This document shows, piece after piece, positions 20,542 through 31,540 of a stretch of 64,000 nucleotides of DNA; position 1 is the first letter of the stretch, and each line of letters begins with the position of its first letter. The notes under the pieces are model-generated. The model was not told where the DNA came from, did not search any database, and saw only the letters and a program-made list of their open reading frames with translations. Origin of the DNA: Rattus norvegicus (taxonomy: Eukaryota; Chordata; Mammalia; Rodentia; Muridae); assembly GCF_036323735.1 (NCBI RefSeq), contig NC_086031.1:41201725-41265724 (forward strand). Reading direction: 5' to 3'. Position numbers and translations under genes: made by a program.

Positions 20542-20737
20542 CCTAGAGGCCCAAAATATTTTAATATTTTTAGTAATATATATTAGCTACACATGATAAT
20601 AGGTTTCACCATGACATTTCCATATGTGTAAATAATGTCTTTTTGTCATAGTCACACCCATTAACCTCTCTCATCCCTCTTCCACTACTGCTTATTCTCT
20701 TCTCTCCAAGAAGTCCTGCTTCTGTTTCCATGTCTTT

Positions 20738-20891
20738 GTACATGTGTGTGTATGCATGGGAGTATACGTTTGTGTATGTGTGTGTTTCCATGTGTATATG
20801 TGTGTAGTAGAGAATTTGTTAAACCACTTTGGCTTCCAGTGGGTCGCTTGTCCTGCATCCACCCAAGAGCTCTCTAGATTCTTGAATGAAA

Positions 20892-20936
<45 letters not shown>
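20738..20936. repeat. TG-rich stretch and (AC)n microsatellite
   Basis: Interrupted TG/TATG at about 20738-20808, then about 80 bp of unique sequence, then about 23 AC units at 20891-20936. Together they make purine-pyrimidine alternation in both directions. Confidence 0.92.
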
Positions 20937-20938
<2 letters not shown>

Positions 20939-21049
20939 CAGTTAATTTTGATATGCCTTGACTAGCTCAATGGCCGGGCACTTCTAAACCTCCCTGCAGC
21001 TAGTACATACCTCTCTTTGGTATTCCTGCATTAACATCTTTTAAAAATC

Positions 21050-21385
21050 TATATTTTATCTCTGCTACCCCATTACCTCCTGGGGAGTCCTGCCCATAAG
21101 GTCGCATTGCCTTATCCACCTACACTGCTGGATGATTTCTCTCCTACAGCTCTAAAATCTGACCCTTCTCCCTCTGAGTCATGGAAATTCACCTCTTCCT
21201 CTCTCTCTCTCTCTCTGCCCCTTTCCCACCAATCTAAAAGTCCCGCCACAGTCTTTCTGCCCAGCCATTGGCTGTATAGCAATTCTTTATTATCAATCAA
21301 AGCCAGCTAGGGGCAAGGACCCTCAGGTCTGGAAGTGCAGCTTTGGGAGCCGAATTGAGACAAAGAATTAGACCCAAACCCCAGC
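21050..21385 (+). mobile_element. possible ERV-derived fragment
   Basis: CCCACCAATCTAAAAGTCCC, GCCCAGCCATTGGCTGTATA and GCAATTCTTTATTATCAATC recall a recurrent rodent LTR/ERV segment, and a CT-rich run lies at 21197-21216. I cannot name the family, and the strand is a guess. Confidence 0.4.
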
Positions 21386-21460
21386 ATGAGTGTGTATGCT
21401 CACACATGTGCATGTGCTTATACATGTGCATGTGTGTCTGTGTGTCTGCGTATGCCTGTG
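21386..21460. repeat. imperfect TG/CA tract
   Basis: GTGTGTATGCTCACACATGT and CATGTGCTTATACATGTGCA contain short dyads typical of decayed CA repeats. Confidence 0.7.
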
Positions 21461-21479
21461 GGCCCATGTGAGGCACAGT

Positions 21480-22231
21480 AGTTTCAATAGAGTTATTCAT
21501 AGCAGGATGAGCACCTTACCAACAGTGTGTGTAAATCCTCAGGGAAGAATAAGCCAAAATGATTATTTTAATCTTTTAAGGAGGTGAACCCAGCTTCCAT
21601 CACGGAGACACAAAGCAAAGGGAAGGAGGCCACATAAAGGTATAAAGGAGCCGGAGACCTTGAAGCAAACCGCCTGGCAGCAGTTCTGTAATCCCAAGGG
21701 TCAGTAGGGCAGGGCATTTCTTTTAAAATGCACTACTATAAATTATGGAATGTATTTAGATTCTCTTCCAAGTTCACAAGACGTAGCAGATAAGAAGACA
21801 GGCTATTCTGAGATGTCTCCCTGTGGCTGGCGGAAAGATGCTCACGGTCATGTTATTTTGGGTGTTTTCTTCAGGGCTACGTCATCCTTTAGAAATGCTT
21901 TAGACCATGGGTGTTAGGTTGGTGTGCCTTTCATTAATAAATAATCCTGCAGCTCGTTGCAGTTTCTTCCCCTTGTAGAACAAGGAGCCCTGATGTCCAC
22001 TGTTTCTTACAAGGGCTCTTCGAAAGTCTGGGCCCTTTTCATCTTTCTAGACTTGACCACCCACTTGGCTTTTCCTTTTAGGTTTATGCCTTAGGGTTGC
22101 ACAATAGTTGCCATGGCTCCAGGCTTCCAGACCTCAGTCCAAGGGCATGGAGCCCAAAGGTACATGAAGGTGGCACTCATTAGACCTAGGATGGCTGCCG
22201 CAGTTCTTTACCACCACACAATTGCATCAAA
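21480..22231. other. repeat-free block, candidate conserved non-coding DNA
   Basis: 750 bp without a transposon signature. The AT-rich core 21715-21990 (AAATGCACTACTATAAATTA, CATTAATAAATAATCCTGCA) and a CRE-like TACGTCATC near 21890 are suggestive. No reading frame supports an exon. Confidence 0.35.
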
Positions 22232-22482
22232 AGGAAACAGGGCCGGGGATGCAGCTCAGCTGTAGAGCCCTTGGCTGGGTTCCATCCTTAGCACCACCAA
22301 TAAGGACAGTGGAAACAATGTACTTTGGGCTGGCTGGGCTGGTGCACACCTTTAATCCTAGCACACAGGAGGTAGGGGTGAAAGGATCTCTTGAGTTTGA
22401 GGCCAGCCTGGTCTACAGAATGAGTTCCAGTACTCTTAGGGCCATACAGAGAAACCCTATCTCAAACAATGACAACAATATC
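22232..22482 (+). mobile_element. B4-type SINE (ID-like head plus B1-like body)
   Basis: The head GGGGATGCAGCTCAGCTGTA with GGGTTCCATCCTTAGCACC is ID-like. From 22327 a B1-like part runs GGCTGGGCTGGTGCACACCT, TTTAATCCTAGCACACAGGA, GAGGCCAGCCTGGTCTACAG to AAACCCTATCTCAAACAATG. Confidence 0.8.
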
Positions 22483-23747
22483 GCAAACAAAATTCCTTAG
22501 TAGACATGCCTTTAAATGCCATTGTTCAGAACTGGGTCATGTTCTCCTTGATCCTAGTTTCCAGCTGCGTCACAGAAAACGTGGAGCGCTTGCTAAATTC
22601 TTGCACATCCTCCTCTATGTGTCACCGAAGTCTTTGTGACATCTCACCCTTTATAAAAGGGCTTAGCATCTACCCTAAAAGCTCAGAAAACAGGTAGGGA
22701 TGCAGTTCAGGTGGGCGAGAGATTTATTCAAAAGAAAGATGGGCCTCGCCTCAGTGGCTTGCATTTCTAAACAACTCCCAAAGCCATAGCACCAGCACTG
22801 GTAAGGTACCTCCACCTCAGCATCCCACCACACACTAGCTTGTGCACTTTAAGAACTGGGTACCACTGACTTGTCAAACACAGCCACCTACCTTCCCCGG
22901 GCATACAGTAGATAATCCCCCCCAGGCAGAAAGCTGGCTCAAGCCCAGGTAGAAAAAAAATGTTGTTGTTGAGATAATGGTGATAGGAATCTTGATCTAA
23001 GGCAGAAACATTTGGGAGCCAGATTTGACATTTTATGACCACAATTGTTATTTGTTTGAAATTACTATAGGCCGATTTCAATAGGGTCATGTGTACCACC
23101 TATGCTTTAGGATCTCACGAGTTCTTTGGTTTCTCTTCCATTCTTCATCTCTTCATCGAAGGTTCCAGGCCTGGGGGTCAAGAAGGCCTTGGATCCAGTA
23201 ATGGGGAGAATCCTTAGCAAGCGGGCTTATGGGTGGATGTGTTACTTATCTTTTCTAGATCTATAAAAATGGACACAGTAAGCTCTGTCCCACGAAGTGT
23301 TGCAACAACAAACACAATTCCCACGGAGGGGTTAGGAAACAATAGACTTCACTGTGTGGACAGAGCCTGTTTACTGTGTTGATAACAGAGCAATTATCTG
23401 CCATATGGCACCTGGAACAAATATATAGGCCGACATGGAGTGATATAATTCAGAATGACTCCACAACGGGCACTGGTAATGATGTGAAAACAATCCAAGA
23501 CACCCATCCTCCTTTGCACCTGACACCTTGTAGCGCCATGTACTCTGAATAACAACTACTGACCTCACTGGGGAGCTGTGACTCCTAACAAGAGACCCTT
23601 GGGAGCAGCCTCTTGACTATTGAGGGTCCCTTATAGAAAGAGGAGGTGAAGGGGGACGGGGAGTCACTGGAACCTCGATTGAGATTCCTATCACCCCCTT
23701 CTGAATCTTCAAACAGGATGTATTGATGTATGGATTTACAGTGGGGC
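22483..23747. other. no recognised feature
   Basis: About 1.2 kb with no clear repeat. 22700-23100 may be a decayed inverted SINE (ATTTATTCAAAAGAAAG near its start), but the rest is unique-looking. Minus-strand frames at 22767-23099 and 23585-23929 have no motif. Confidence 0.45.
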
Positions 23748-24100
23748 AGCTGGTTTTTATTGCCAACTTGATGCATCCCAAGATCAGGGAACCCCAGCTG
23801 AGGAATTGCCTGGACTGGGTTGGCCTGTTGCCATGTACTTGAGAGATTGTATTTATTAATGAATGATGTGGGAAGGCCAAACCCGCTGCAGGGCAGCACC
23901 AACCCTGGGTAACATAGACCTGTGATCAAGCCAGAGATCTAGGCAGTAAGCAGTGTTTCTCCATGGTTCTAGTCTTGAGTTCCTTCCTGACTTCCCTCCA
24001 TAATGGTGTGCAGTCTGGAAATATAAGTCAAATGAACTCTTTCCTACCAAGTTCCATTTGGTCATGGTATTAATCATAGCGAGAAGGAAACCAGAACACA
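23748..24100 (+). mobile_element. MaLR-type LTR
   Basis: TTTATTGCCAACTTGATGCA, GAGGAATTGCCTGGACTGGG, AATGAATGATGTGGGAAGGC, CAGCACCAACCCTGGGTAAC, CAGTAAGCAGTGTTTCTCCA and TTTGGTCATGGTATTAATCA keep LTR order. Its AGTCAAATGAAC replaces the usual AATAAA. Confidence 0.78.
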
Positions 24101-24329
24101 TGTGGTTCTGGTCCAATGGCACAGGGCCCTGTGGTCTCAGGAGACATCAGGGTATGCAGATGAGAGAAAGTTAACTGAAGGGTTAGTATAAGCAAACTAT
24201 ACAACTGTGAGGAGGTTGCCATCCAGGCTAGGGTGTGGCCGACTTGAGATCACCTTTTCATATTGGTTCTAGGGATGAACTAGCCCTATTCTAGCTACCA
24301 CCATTCTCTCTGCAAGCGAGAGTCCCTTT

Positions 24330-24655
24330 TGCAATCATTCAGATGGTATATTCAGTCCCCCAGTGTGTCCGAGTTTCTGTGAAGGTTAGAGGTCAACCTT
24401 GGGTGTCATTTCACAGATGTCCACCTCATTTACTGAGGCAGGATCACTCATTTTTACATGGAACTCTCCAATTTGGTTATGCTGGCTGGCCAGCAACCCA
24501 CAGGGATCGATTTGTACCATCCTCCCCAGCACTGGGATTACAAAGAATGCTCCACAAAGCCTGGCTCTCCACATAGGGGTTCTAGGGATGGAATTCAGGT
24601 CTTCCTGGTCACCCAGGCAAGCACTCTACTGACTGAAGCAGTTCCCCAGCTCTAG
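24330..24655 (-). mobile_element. composite SINE, inverted
   Basis: GGTTAGAGGTCAACCTTGGG, TTACTGAGGCAGGATCACTC, ATGCTGGCTGGCCAGCAACC, CCCAGCACTGGGATTACAAA and GAAGCAGTTCCCCAGCT. Complete. Confidence 0.85.
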
Positions 24656-25857
24656 TAAATTATTGCTTTTATTATTTCTATAGAAAGAACAATTGAAGTA
24701 ATATTAATTTCTCCCAAAGAACATGCTATAGATGTGTGTAAATAAGTAGTATATATAAGAGAGATTATGCGTATGTGTATGCATGAATTTGCATATTTTA
24801 TTTATATCCTATTTTATTTCTTTATATATGTATATGCTTTGGGTTCCAGAATCTGAAATAACTATATAGAATATCCTCTATAAGGTTTAAGTGATGGATG
24901 TTTTCAGACCACCAGGTTGGTACAGTTAGGAACTGTCCATGGGACTTGGCTTTCAAGGGAATCTATTGTGATTAGACTCTGTACCCAGCACAGAAAGTCC
25001 TGGCCACCAGATGTCACCATTTTTCTTGAGACATTTTCCCCCCTAAGGGCTTGAGAGGAAGAATACCTCAGAATATTCTTGGGTTTGCAGAAAAGGTCAT
25101 CCTGTGCACCCAAATTTCCTCTGTGTCCTCGGACCCCACCTGGACTGTCTCTGATCCCCGGAAGCTCTTCTGATCCAGAAGTAGCCCGGCCTCTTCCTCC
25201 AGGTGAATGGATGTTAAAGAAGGTCTGATTTCATTTGTGTGCATTCCCAGGGTGCTCCAAGCAGGAGTCAACACCACAGGTGTGTTCTATGTAGGGCCTG
25301 GGTGTCAAAAGCTCTTACTCCCTGGCTGTGTAGCCCAGAGAACCACTTTACAAAACTCAGAAGAAGAACTAAATTGTTTCTAGATGGGGAAAAAAAATCC
25401 AAAATTCTATAATCCCCAGGTTTCAAATAAATCTGCTGGGGATGTGGAGGGGGGAAAGTTAGGGTGAAATTAGCCCAGGAATGGAGACCCCAGCGAGTCT
25501 GTGAAACAAGGTTGGAGAAATTCTGCAGGATCAACCCTTATACTGTAACTAGATATAGCAATGGCTCACAGGAGTAGGACTTCCTGTCATTTACACCCGG
25601 GGTAATCCACCAGTCCACCCTCCTTCCATTCCAGATAACACTTAACCAAGATCTATAATGATCCAGGATGTAAATGCATGGCCAGCTCCCTGGAGGGTGG
25701 CTGATTGAATATTTCATGCTAGTCAGTGTTTCGTGGTGGTGCCCTCCGGGCTGGAGATGTGCTTTATTTCTTTTTGAATTTACAAGAGTACCGCGTTAAG
25801 CTGTCCAGGCTGCTCATAAAACGCAGACACAGCAGAGCAAAGAAGCCCATTAGAAAA
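24656..25857. other. AT-rich then unique-looking DNA
   Basis: 24656-24890 is AT-rich with ATATATAAG and TATTTTATTTATAT stretches. 24900-25857 is of normal composition. I see no exon, although several unsupported minus-strand frames cover 24904-25534. Confidence 0.45.
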
Positions 25858-26005
25858 ATTGTGTGCCTACTGTGTACCAGTCACTGCCAAACCCTTTACA
25901 AATATTTCACTCCCTCTTCACAATAACATCACGAAAGCAGCCGTTATTGCTCTCATCAATGGAGCCCTTGAGAGGAGCACGATAATTGGCTTGCTCAGGG
26001 TCACC
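25858..26005 (+). mobile_element. MIR SINE
   Basis: TGTGCCTACTGTGTACCAGT, CCCTTTACAAATATTTCACT, CTCTTCACAATAACATCACG and GGCTTGCTCAGGGTCACC keep the MIR core and 3' order. It lies about 550 bp upstream of the CpG island. Confidence 0.8.
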
Positions 26006-26009
26006 AAAA

Positions 26010-26205
26010 CCAAGGGCATGGTGGCTGATGCTTGTAATTTCCCGCACTCAGGAGATGGAGGCAAGAGGGTCCAGAGTTCGAGGTTATCCTCTGCTAGAAA
26101 GCAAGTTGGTTAGGGCCAGTCAGGGTCAGGTAAGACTGCACCTTCCATTCCCACCCTACCCCCCAAATCACAAAATAAACAAATACGAATCTGTTCAGAA
26201 AAAAA
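26010..26205 (+). mobile_element. B1/B4-type SINE
   Basis: CAAGGGCATGGTGGCTGATG, CTTGTAATTTCCCGCACTCA, GGAGATGGAGGCAAGAGGGT, GTTAGGGCCAGTCAGGGTCA and the tail AAATCACAAAATAAAC then A10. Confidence 0.75.
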
Positions 26206-26561
26206 AAAACCCACGGGACAGAAATTCCTACTGCTTTTGCCAATCTATTCTACCAAGTATAAAATGGAGCTCAGGGCGTTTATTAAAGTTGGCAAGACCC
26301 CTAAATAGTTGAGCCCGCCATCTCCCTCCCCACTGGCTTCACTGCTGAGGTGGCCCAGAGATCATCACTCCGGAGGATGCACTGTATGTAACAGTAATTG
26401 TACCCTGCCCCTGACCTTGCTAGAGTATTATTTACTCAACTCCTTCGGTCTAGCTCTCTGCCTGTTTCTCCTTGGGCTGCATGCAGAATGGAGCGGCTTC
26501 AAGTGCTCTTGTACAGGGTCTAGAGTTTGCAGACGATCCCCGAGAAGCAGAGGCGTTCCGA

Positions 26562-26593
26562 ATTGGCTGAGCGCTCTGCCGGGGTGGGCGGGG
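26562..26593 (+). promoter_or_regulatory. putative core promoter: inverted CCAAT and GC box
   Basis: ATTGG (inverted CCAAT) at 26562-26566 and the Sp1-type GGGCGGGG at 26586-26593 are about 20 bp apart, a spacing seen in TATA-less CpG-island promoters. I see no TATA box. Initiation would be expected some tens of bp downstream, near 26640-26690. The direction is inferred mainly from the donor at 27043. Both motifs can work in either orientation. Confidence 0.45.
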
Positions 26594-26649
26594 AATTTGC
26601 CGAACGTCCGTGGCCCGGAATCCCTTTGCCTTAGAGATCCGCGCGAGCC

Positions 26650-27043
26650 CAGAAGCTGAGAGAAGTTGGGTAGGTCGATCTGGAAAGGGTAGTAGAAACC
26701 TCGAAAAGATCTCCTAACCATTCGGTCCTGATCGTTTGGACCCAGGAGGAACGTCCCCGCTTGCGTCTAGGGGCGGAAGGTGGACGCGCTGCGCACGGCC
26801 TCGCCAGGGCTGGTAGTTTTCAGACCGTCCCTGCCGAGGCCCGCTCGCCCGGCAGCCCTGCGGCTCCCGCGGTGGCGGCGGCCACCCCAGGCTCCATCCA
26901 GCCCAGGTAGCTGTGCCTCAGTCTCTGGGGGCGCTGTGACCCCGCTCCTGGCTGTGCCTGGGACCCCAGTTCCCAGGAGCACGGTTGCAGGAGAGTGACC
27001 CCGACTGCTACTGATGGTGCTTCTGCTGCTCCTCTACTAGCAG
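26650..27043 (+). other. candidate non-coding first exon ending at a splice donor
   Basis: The right edge is set by CAG|GTAAGAG, a near-ideal U1 donor, with the cut between 27043 and 27044. The left edge is only an estimate from the promoter motifs. I found no ATG in the exon before 27014. That ATG opens MVLLLLLY and stops at TAG 27038-27040, three bases before the donor, so the exon would be 5' UTR with a tiny uORF. A weaker alternative donor (CCCAG|GTAGCTG) lies near 26908. I do not recognise the gene, and no next exon could be located. CAGE or RNA-seq would settle it. Confidence 0.4.
27014..27040 (+). CDS. possible eight-codon upstream ORF in the candidate first exon
   Basis: ATG at 27014 gives MVLLLLLY and a TAG stop, with the stop just before the donor CAG|GTAAGAG. 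The context GCTACTGATGG has G at +4 but a pyrimidine at -3, so initiation would be moderate. A leucine-rich eight-residue peptide has no known function. If real, it would act by slowing translation of the main ORF in a later exon. Confidence 0.2.
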   Translation: MVLLLLLY

Positions 27044-28227
27044 GTAAGAGCTGCTGCAGGGTCGAACGATCGATTCAGAAGCTCGCCATCCCCCCTCGGG
27101 GAGATGCACGGACTGTGGATCGCGAGGGACGCGTGGGGGACGCTAGGGGAGCTGAGACAGTCCTTATCCGGTCCAACGCTGACACCCGGGGCTGCGTGGG
27201 TGGATGTACTGGCCGTGTTTGATTTGGGACGGGGGAGGGAACCCCAGAGTACAACCGAAGGGACCCACTTGGAGGGTCCACCACCTGCTCAGTAGCATCC
27301 CATCTCATGGGACCCTGAAGATCTTCCCTGAGGCTTTTAGGCTTCCAAGGAACTGTCCAGAGGGGGCTCGGGTGGCGTGGGCTGGAGGAGGCGAGAAGGA
27401 GGAGGAGATTGGCATTTTGGACGTTGGGACCGCGGTGAAACCAGAAACCAGGATGCCAGCGTGAGCGGGGCTAGGGTCCTAGGGATCCGAGAGCTCAGCA
27501 TGAGATGTGCCTTGAACCAGTTGGAAAGAAGAATGAAGGAGTGGGGCCCCAGTTCCCTGGGGAGAAGGAATATGAAGATCCAGAGCTCCGGGTTGAGAGG
27601 TCAAGAAGACCCTTCGGAACCCAGATAGTACTGGGGACCGCCAGCCCCGACCACGATCCAGCCGGCGTGCACCCACGACTGGGAGATGGCAGAGGCTGCG
27701 GGATGTAAGGGCGACACCCGCGTACACACTCCCCTAGAGCATGCTCAGTGCGGTCCTGGGAACTTCCTGCCGAGTCGCCAGGCCAGTCGCTTTGGTCCCC
27801 TTTGGGGCCACAGCTCACAAAATTGGGGGTAGGGGATGTGTGAGTGGGGATCTCTGTGCCCTCTTGTTCACCCTTTTTCATTCCCGGGCCTCTGCCTGGC
27901 CTGTGACTGCCACCACAGTTCTGCTTTCTAGAGCCACTCTGGCCTCAGGAGATGGGGGCGTGGATGTCATACCCTTGCTCCCTGCGGGTAGAAGACCAGA
28001 GGCCTGATACTGCGTTGGTCTGCCAGGTGGACCGACTCTCTGGGAACGCAGGCCACTCAGTCGCGCGCATTTACTCTGTGCTGGGAGCAGGTTGGGTGGA
28101 AGGGGGTGTGTGAGCCTGGCAACATTTGCGCGCGCTCCCAGTCCATGTCACACACAAAGCCACCGCAGGGAAGAGGGAAGGGGTGGCGCTTGTATTTGTT
28201 TCCCCCAGTGGCTTTTGGAGAACCCTT

Positions 28228-28257
28228 GAGCTGTGTGCATGCCTGTCTCTCTCTCTC

Positions 28258-28290
<33 letters not shown>

Positions 28291-28291
28291 G

Positions 28292-28388
<97 letters not shown>
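28228..28388. repeat. compound (TC)n(TCTG)n(TCTCTG)n(TG)n microsatellite
   Basis: CT units, about seven TCTG units (GTCTGTCTGTCTG), about five TCTCTG units, more CT, then about 26 TG units. It lies at the downstream edge of the CpG island. The Leu/Ser/Val frames in this block are low-complexity. Confidence 0.97.
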
Positions 28389-28389
<1 letters not shown>

Positions 28390-28390
<1 letters not shown>

Positions 28391-29210
28391 GTGTTAAGAC
28401 CCAGATAATGCCTTCTGATTTGCTGAGGTTGTCCTGGTCTAGATCTAGAGCTCAGTAATTCCTGGCACTAGTTGCCAGGCCTTCTGCTTGGTGTTTGAAT
28501 ATGATCCTGGGTACCTCTGGGGCTGTAAAGTTGGGAAGCAGCAAACCAGAGGTTTGTGTGAATTTTCCCTTGTAATGGCAAAGTCACATCTGTTACTACA
28601 CTTGGATATAAGGTTAGATCAAATTAGAATCTGTTGAGTTTTAAGTGGAAAGCAAGTTCATTAACTGATGTAGCTCGAGTTCGTTGTCAAGTCTGGAGGG
28701 ATCTCCCACCCAGGACTTGTGGGGGACCCTTTGTTCCTGGAATGGAGCTCTATCTCCATCAAAGTCACACCATCTCATACCTGTCTTCTATGAATTTTCC
28801 CACCCTCCCTTAGTTTCTCTAATTATTTTGTGGCTGTTGCTCAGTGCTGAGATTGGCAGGCTTAAGTCTGATTCCCTTAGGATCAGAACAAAGCTCCCCC
28901 CTTTAGGGGACATTTTAGTTTTTCTTCTGTTATCAACTTAATGTCCATATGAGAAACTTGATGTAGAGCTCTGGAAATGGAGAGAAGGAGTGAATGGGGC
29001 AATAGTGACCTAAGTACCCTTTTTAGGGACAGAGAAAAGAGGAAGTGTCTGTCCCCAGCAAGTGTCTGTGGCCCAGTTGAATGTCTGGGCAAAAGGCTTG
29101 AGTCATGTCTTTCCTGTGTCTCCTTCCTTCAGCCTTCCTTCCTAGTTTGGGACATTTGAGACTGGAGTTAGTAGGATAAGAGTCTATAGGGGCTTGGAGC
29201 TTTGTAACTA

Positions 29211-29212
<2 letters not shown>
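28390..29212. other. unique-looking DNA next to the CpG island
   Basis: Repeat-poor by eye. Opposed frames at 28684-28941 and 28883-29092 overlap and have no motif. Regulatory content near the island is possible but I see no specific element. Confidence 0.45.
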
Positions 29213-29260
<48 letters not shown>

Positions 29261-29264
29261 TGTG

Positions 29265-29348
<84 letters not shown>
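29213..29348. repeat. compound microsatellite (TG)n(GA)n
   Basis: About 26 TG units with one TTTG interruption, then about 40 GA units with one AAAG interruption. It forms the tail side of the inverted SINE that follows. Confidence 0.97.
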
Positions 29349-29352
<4 letters not shown>

Positions 29353-29595
29353 TTGCGTCCTTGCATGTGGAGGTCAGAGAACAGCCTCAGCTGTCATTCC
29401 TTAGATTTTGTCCATCTTGGGTTTTTTGTTTTGTTTTGTTTTTATGTTCTTTGTTTGTTTGTTTTTGAGCCAGGGTCTCTCACTGGCCTGGTACTAGTTG
29501 GGTAGGCTGGTCTGACTGAGCTTCAGAGGTCCATCTGTCTGCACCTCCACAACACTGAAATTATAACTCTATGTCATTGTGCCTTCCTTTTTTTT
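29349..29595 (-). mobile_element. composite SINE, inverted
   Basis: GTGGAGGTCAGAGAACAGCC, TTTGAGCCAGGGTCTCTCAC, GTTGGGTAGGCTGGTCTGAC and CACCTCCACAACACTGAAAT. TTGTTTTGTTTTGTTTTT is a secondary T/G-rich insertion. Confidence 0.8.
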
Positions 29596-29940
29596 TTAAT
29601 GTGAAATTTGTGCATGTGAGTGTATGTGTGTATGTATATGTGTGTGTGTGCGTGTGTGTGTGTGCGCACGCCTGTGTGTAAGTAGGACAGCCTCAAGCAT
29701 CAATCCTTGCCTTCAATCTTGTCAGAGATAAGACAAGCTCTTGTTTTCTGGGGCATATGCCAGCCGAGACCTAGCCGAATTCCGAGGTGCCTGTCTCTGT
29801 CTCGCATCTTTCCACAGGAGTGCTAGGATTATAGACACTGTGGTGCCCAGCTTTATATGGGTGATAGGGATTGAACTCAGGTCTTTGTGCTTGTCCAGCC
29901 AGTGATTTAACCACTGAGCTATCGACCTGTACCTGCCTGG
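29596..29940 (-). mobile_element. composite SINE, inverted, with TG tail
   Basis: T-rich and TG-rich 5' side (29617-29683, with GTGTGCGTGTG and GTGCGCACGC), GTAGGACAGCCTCAAGCATC, GTGCTAGGATTATAGACACT, GGGATTGAACTCAGGTCTTT and TTTAACCACTGAGCTATCGA. It lies head to tail with the preceding SINE. Confidence 0.82.
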
Positions 29941-30449
29941 CTTCTTAAACATGTATGTTCTGGTGGTCAAGCTCAGGTCCTCCTGCTTGCAAATGTTTTA
30001 CTCAATGAGGCATCTCCCCAGTTCCCCCACTGGCTGGATTTAAGGTGACCTGAGATGGCAGGACATTGGTCCTTTCTCTCAGTGTGGCTGTCTCTGTGAG
30101 CTCCAGTGGCTGTCACAGCAAAGCTCTCTGGGCCTTTGGAGCTTCTCCTGAGCAGTGTGCACATTCCCAGTGCTTTGTGTGTGGAAGTGTGAACACTGTG
30201 CTCATTATATATTCACACATCCGAATACATTTTTATACAGAACATGTGCATATGGATGTGCATCCGCAGTGTTCCCAGAGAGAAGCTGGAAGGGACCCCA
30301 AGAGATGAGAGCAATTCAGACTTCCTTTCTTCCCATTCTGTTTCCCCAGTTTCAAAAGAACCCACCAGCCACGTGCTCGGCTGGCCTCCTGAACATGGAA
30401 ATGTCACAGTCTTCTGTGATCACAGCCAAGGGGCTTGTCCCAGAAGAGT

Positions 30450-30452
<3 letters not shown>
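29941..30452. other. no recognised feature
   Basis: Ordinary unique sequence. The overlapping frames at 30155-30493 run into the next TG array and are not credible. Confidence 0.45.
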
Positions 30453-30543
<91 letters not shown>

Positions 30544-30545
30544 CA
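30453..30545. repeat. compound microsatellite (TG)n(AG)n
   Basis: About 19 TG units followed by about 26 GA units, closing with AAAGAGAGACACAGACGG. Same order and context as at 29213. Confidence 0.97.
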
Positions 30546-30810
30546 CAGACGGAGAGAGGTCTGTGTAGAGGTCAGAAGACAACCTCAGGTGTTATTCTCA
30601 GGCACCATCCGCTTCCTGATTTTATGGACCTCTTATGATCCTGGAACTTAGTAACTAGTTGAGGCTGGCTAGCCAGCCTTGGGATCTACCAGACTCTTTC
30701 TCCCTCGTGCTGGGATTACAAGTGCACACTGCAGTATCATTGTGTCTTTTTAACCCGTGTCCTGGAGACCAAATGCAGGTCACCACGCTTGCATGGGAAC
30801 TACATCATGA
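30546..30810 (-). mobile_element. composite SINE, inverted
   Basis: GTAGAGGTCAGAAGACAACC, GGCACCATCCGCTTCCTGAT, TTGAGGCTGGCTAGCCAGCC, TCGTGCTGGGATTACAAGTG and CCAAATGCAGGTCACCACGC. Complete, head slightly eroded. Confidence 0.85.
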
Positions 30811-31382
30811 TTGGGGGTCTGTGTCATCTCAGAGTCCCATCAGGGGAGGGGACTAGGTAGTATTTCAGTAAAGTCACTAAGGGCAGTCATCAGGAAGATT
30901 TGGTATTCTCTAGCATCATTCAGCATCCTCACAGGCAGCCTTGCTCCTGAGAGACTTAGAGAGCACTGGGTCTGGAGTTATTTCTTACCGCTTGTCCCAG
31001 GGCTGGTGGGGGGGGGTATGACTGGTTATCAGAGGGACAGGCCTGGTCAGTGCTTTTGTGATGACTCCGAGGAAAGCCTGTGCCCCTGGTGTTGTCTCAG
31101 GGGTAGCTGTTATGACTGTAAAGGGATAGAAGGAAATGTATACATGTCAGAATCCAGGTATTAGAAGAGGCAAGACATAAGTTTTATAGGGGGAGTGGAA
31201 TTAGCCATGTGGGTGACAGTTCAGAGGTTTGAGTGGGAGACAAATGTTCGGAACCTGTCAGTACAGGTTTTACCAGAGTTAATGACGGCTTTGAAGTAGA
31301 GTCACTCAGAATAGCCAGAAGACAGGGCTATATTCTTAAATTTCTATTTCTGAACGGAATATGGATCTGCCCAGCCTCTGAA
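30811..31382. other. no recognised feature
   Basis: Ordinary composition with a G8 run near 31009. The frame 30811-31164 has no motif. Confidence 0.45.
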
Positions 31383-31490
31383 GTTTTGATTTATTTTGCG
31401 GGGGTCTTATGTAGCCCAGGTTTGAGTTCCTGATTTTCATGCTTCCACATCCCCTGTGTTGGAATTATAGTGGGGGGTTTAACTACACTA
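31383..31490 (-). mobile_element. B1-like SINE, inverted, degraded
   Basis: TTGATTTATTTTGCGGGGGT, CTTATGTAGCCCAGGTTTGA and CCCTGTGTTGGAATTATAGT are an eroded inverted B1. Confidence 0.6.
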
Positions 31491-31540
31491 GGGTTATAGA
31501 ATGCCTAATCTAGGTCATCGTGTGTTCATGTTGATAACCA

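Larger units (their letters stand above)
26540..28140. promoter_or_regulatory. CpG island
   Basis: CpG is rare elsewhere in the window but dense here, most of all in 26550-26660, 26755-26890 (GACGCGCTGCGCACGGC, CCCGCGGTGGCGGCGGCC) and 27060-27190 (GTCGAACGATCGATTC, GATCGCGAGGGACGCG). Late clusters lie at about 28059 (CAGTCGCGCGC) and 28127 (TTGCGCGCGC). The block is free of SINEs. Such islands usually mark the start of a widely expressed or developmental gene. A count of observed/expected CpG in sliding windows would confirm the limits. Confidence 0.88.

Noticed and set aside
26767..26998. Coding exon (71-72 codon frames on both strands in the CpG island)
   Set aside because: GC-rich DNA has few stops. 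The + frame starts with GTG, and both frames overlap. No domain is visible.
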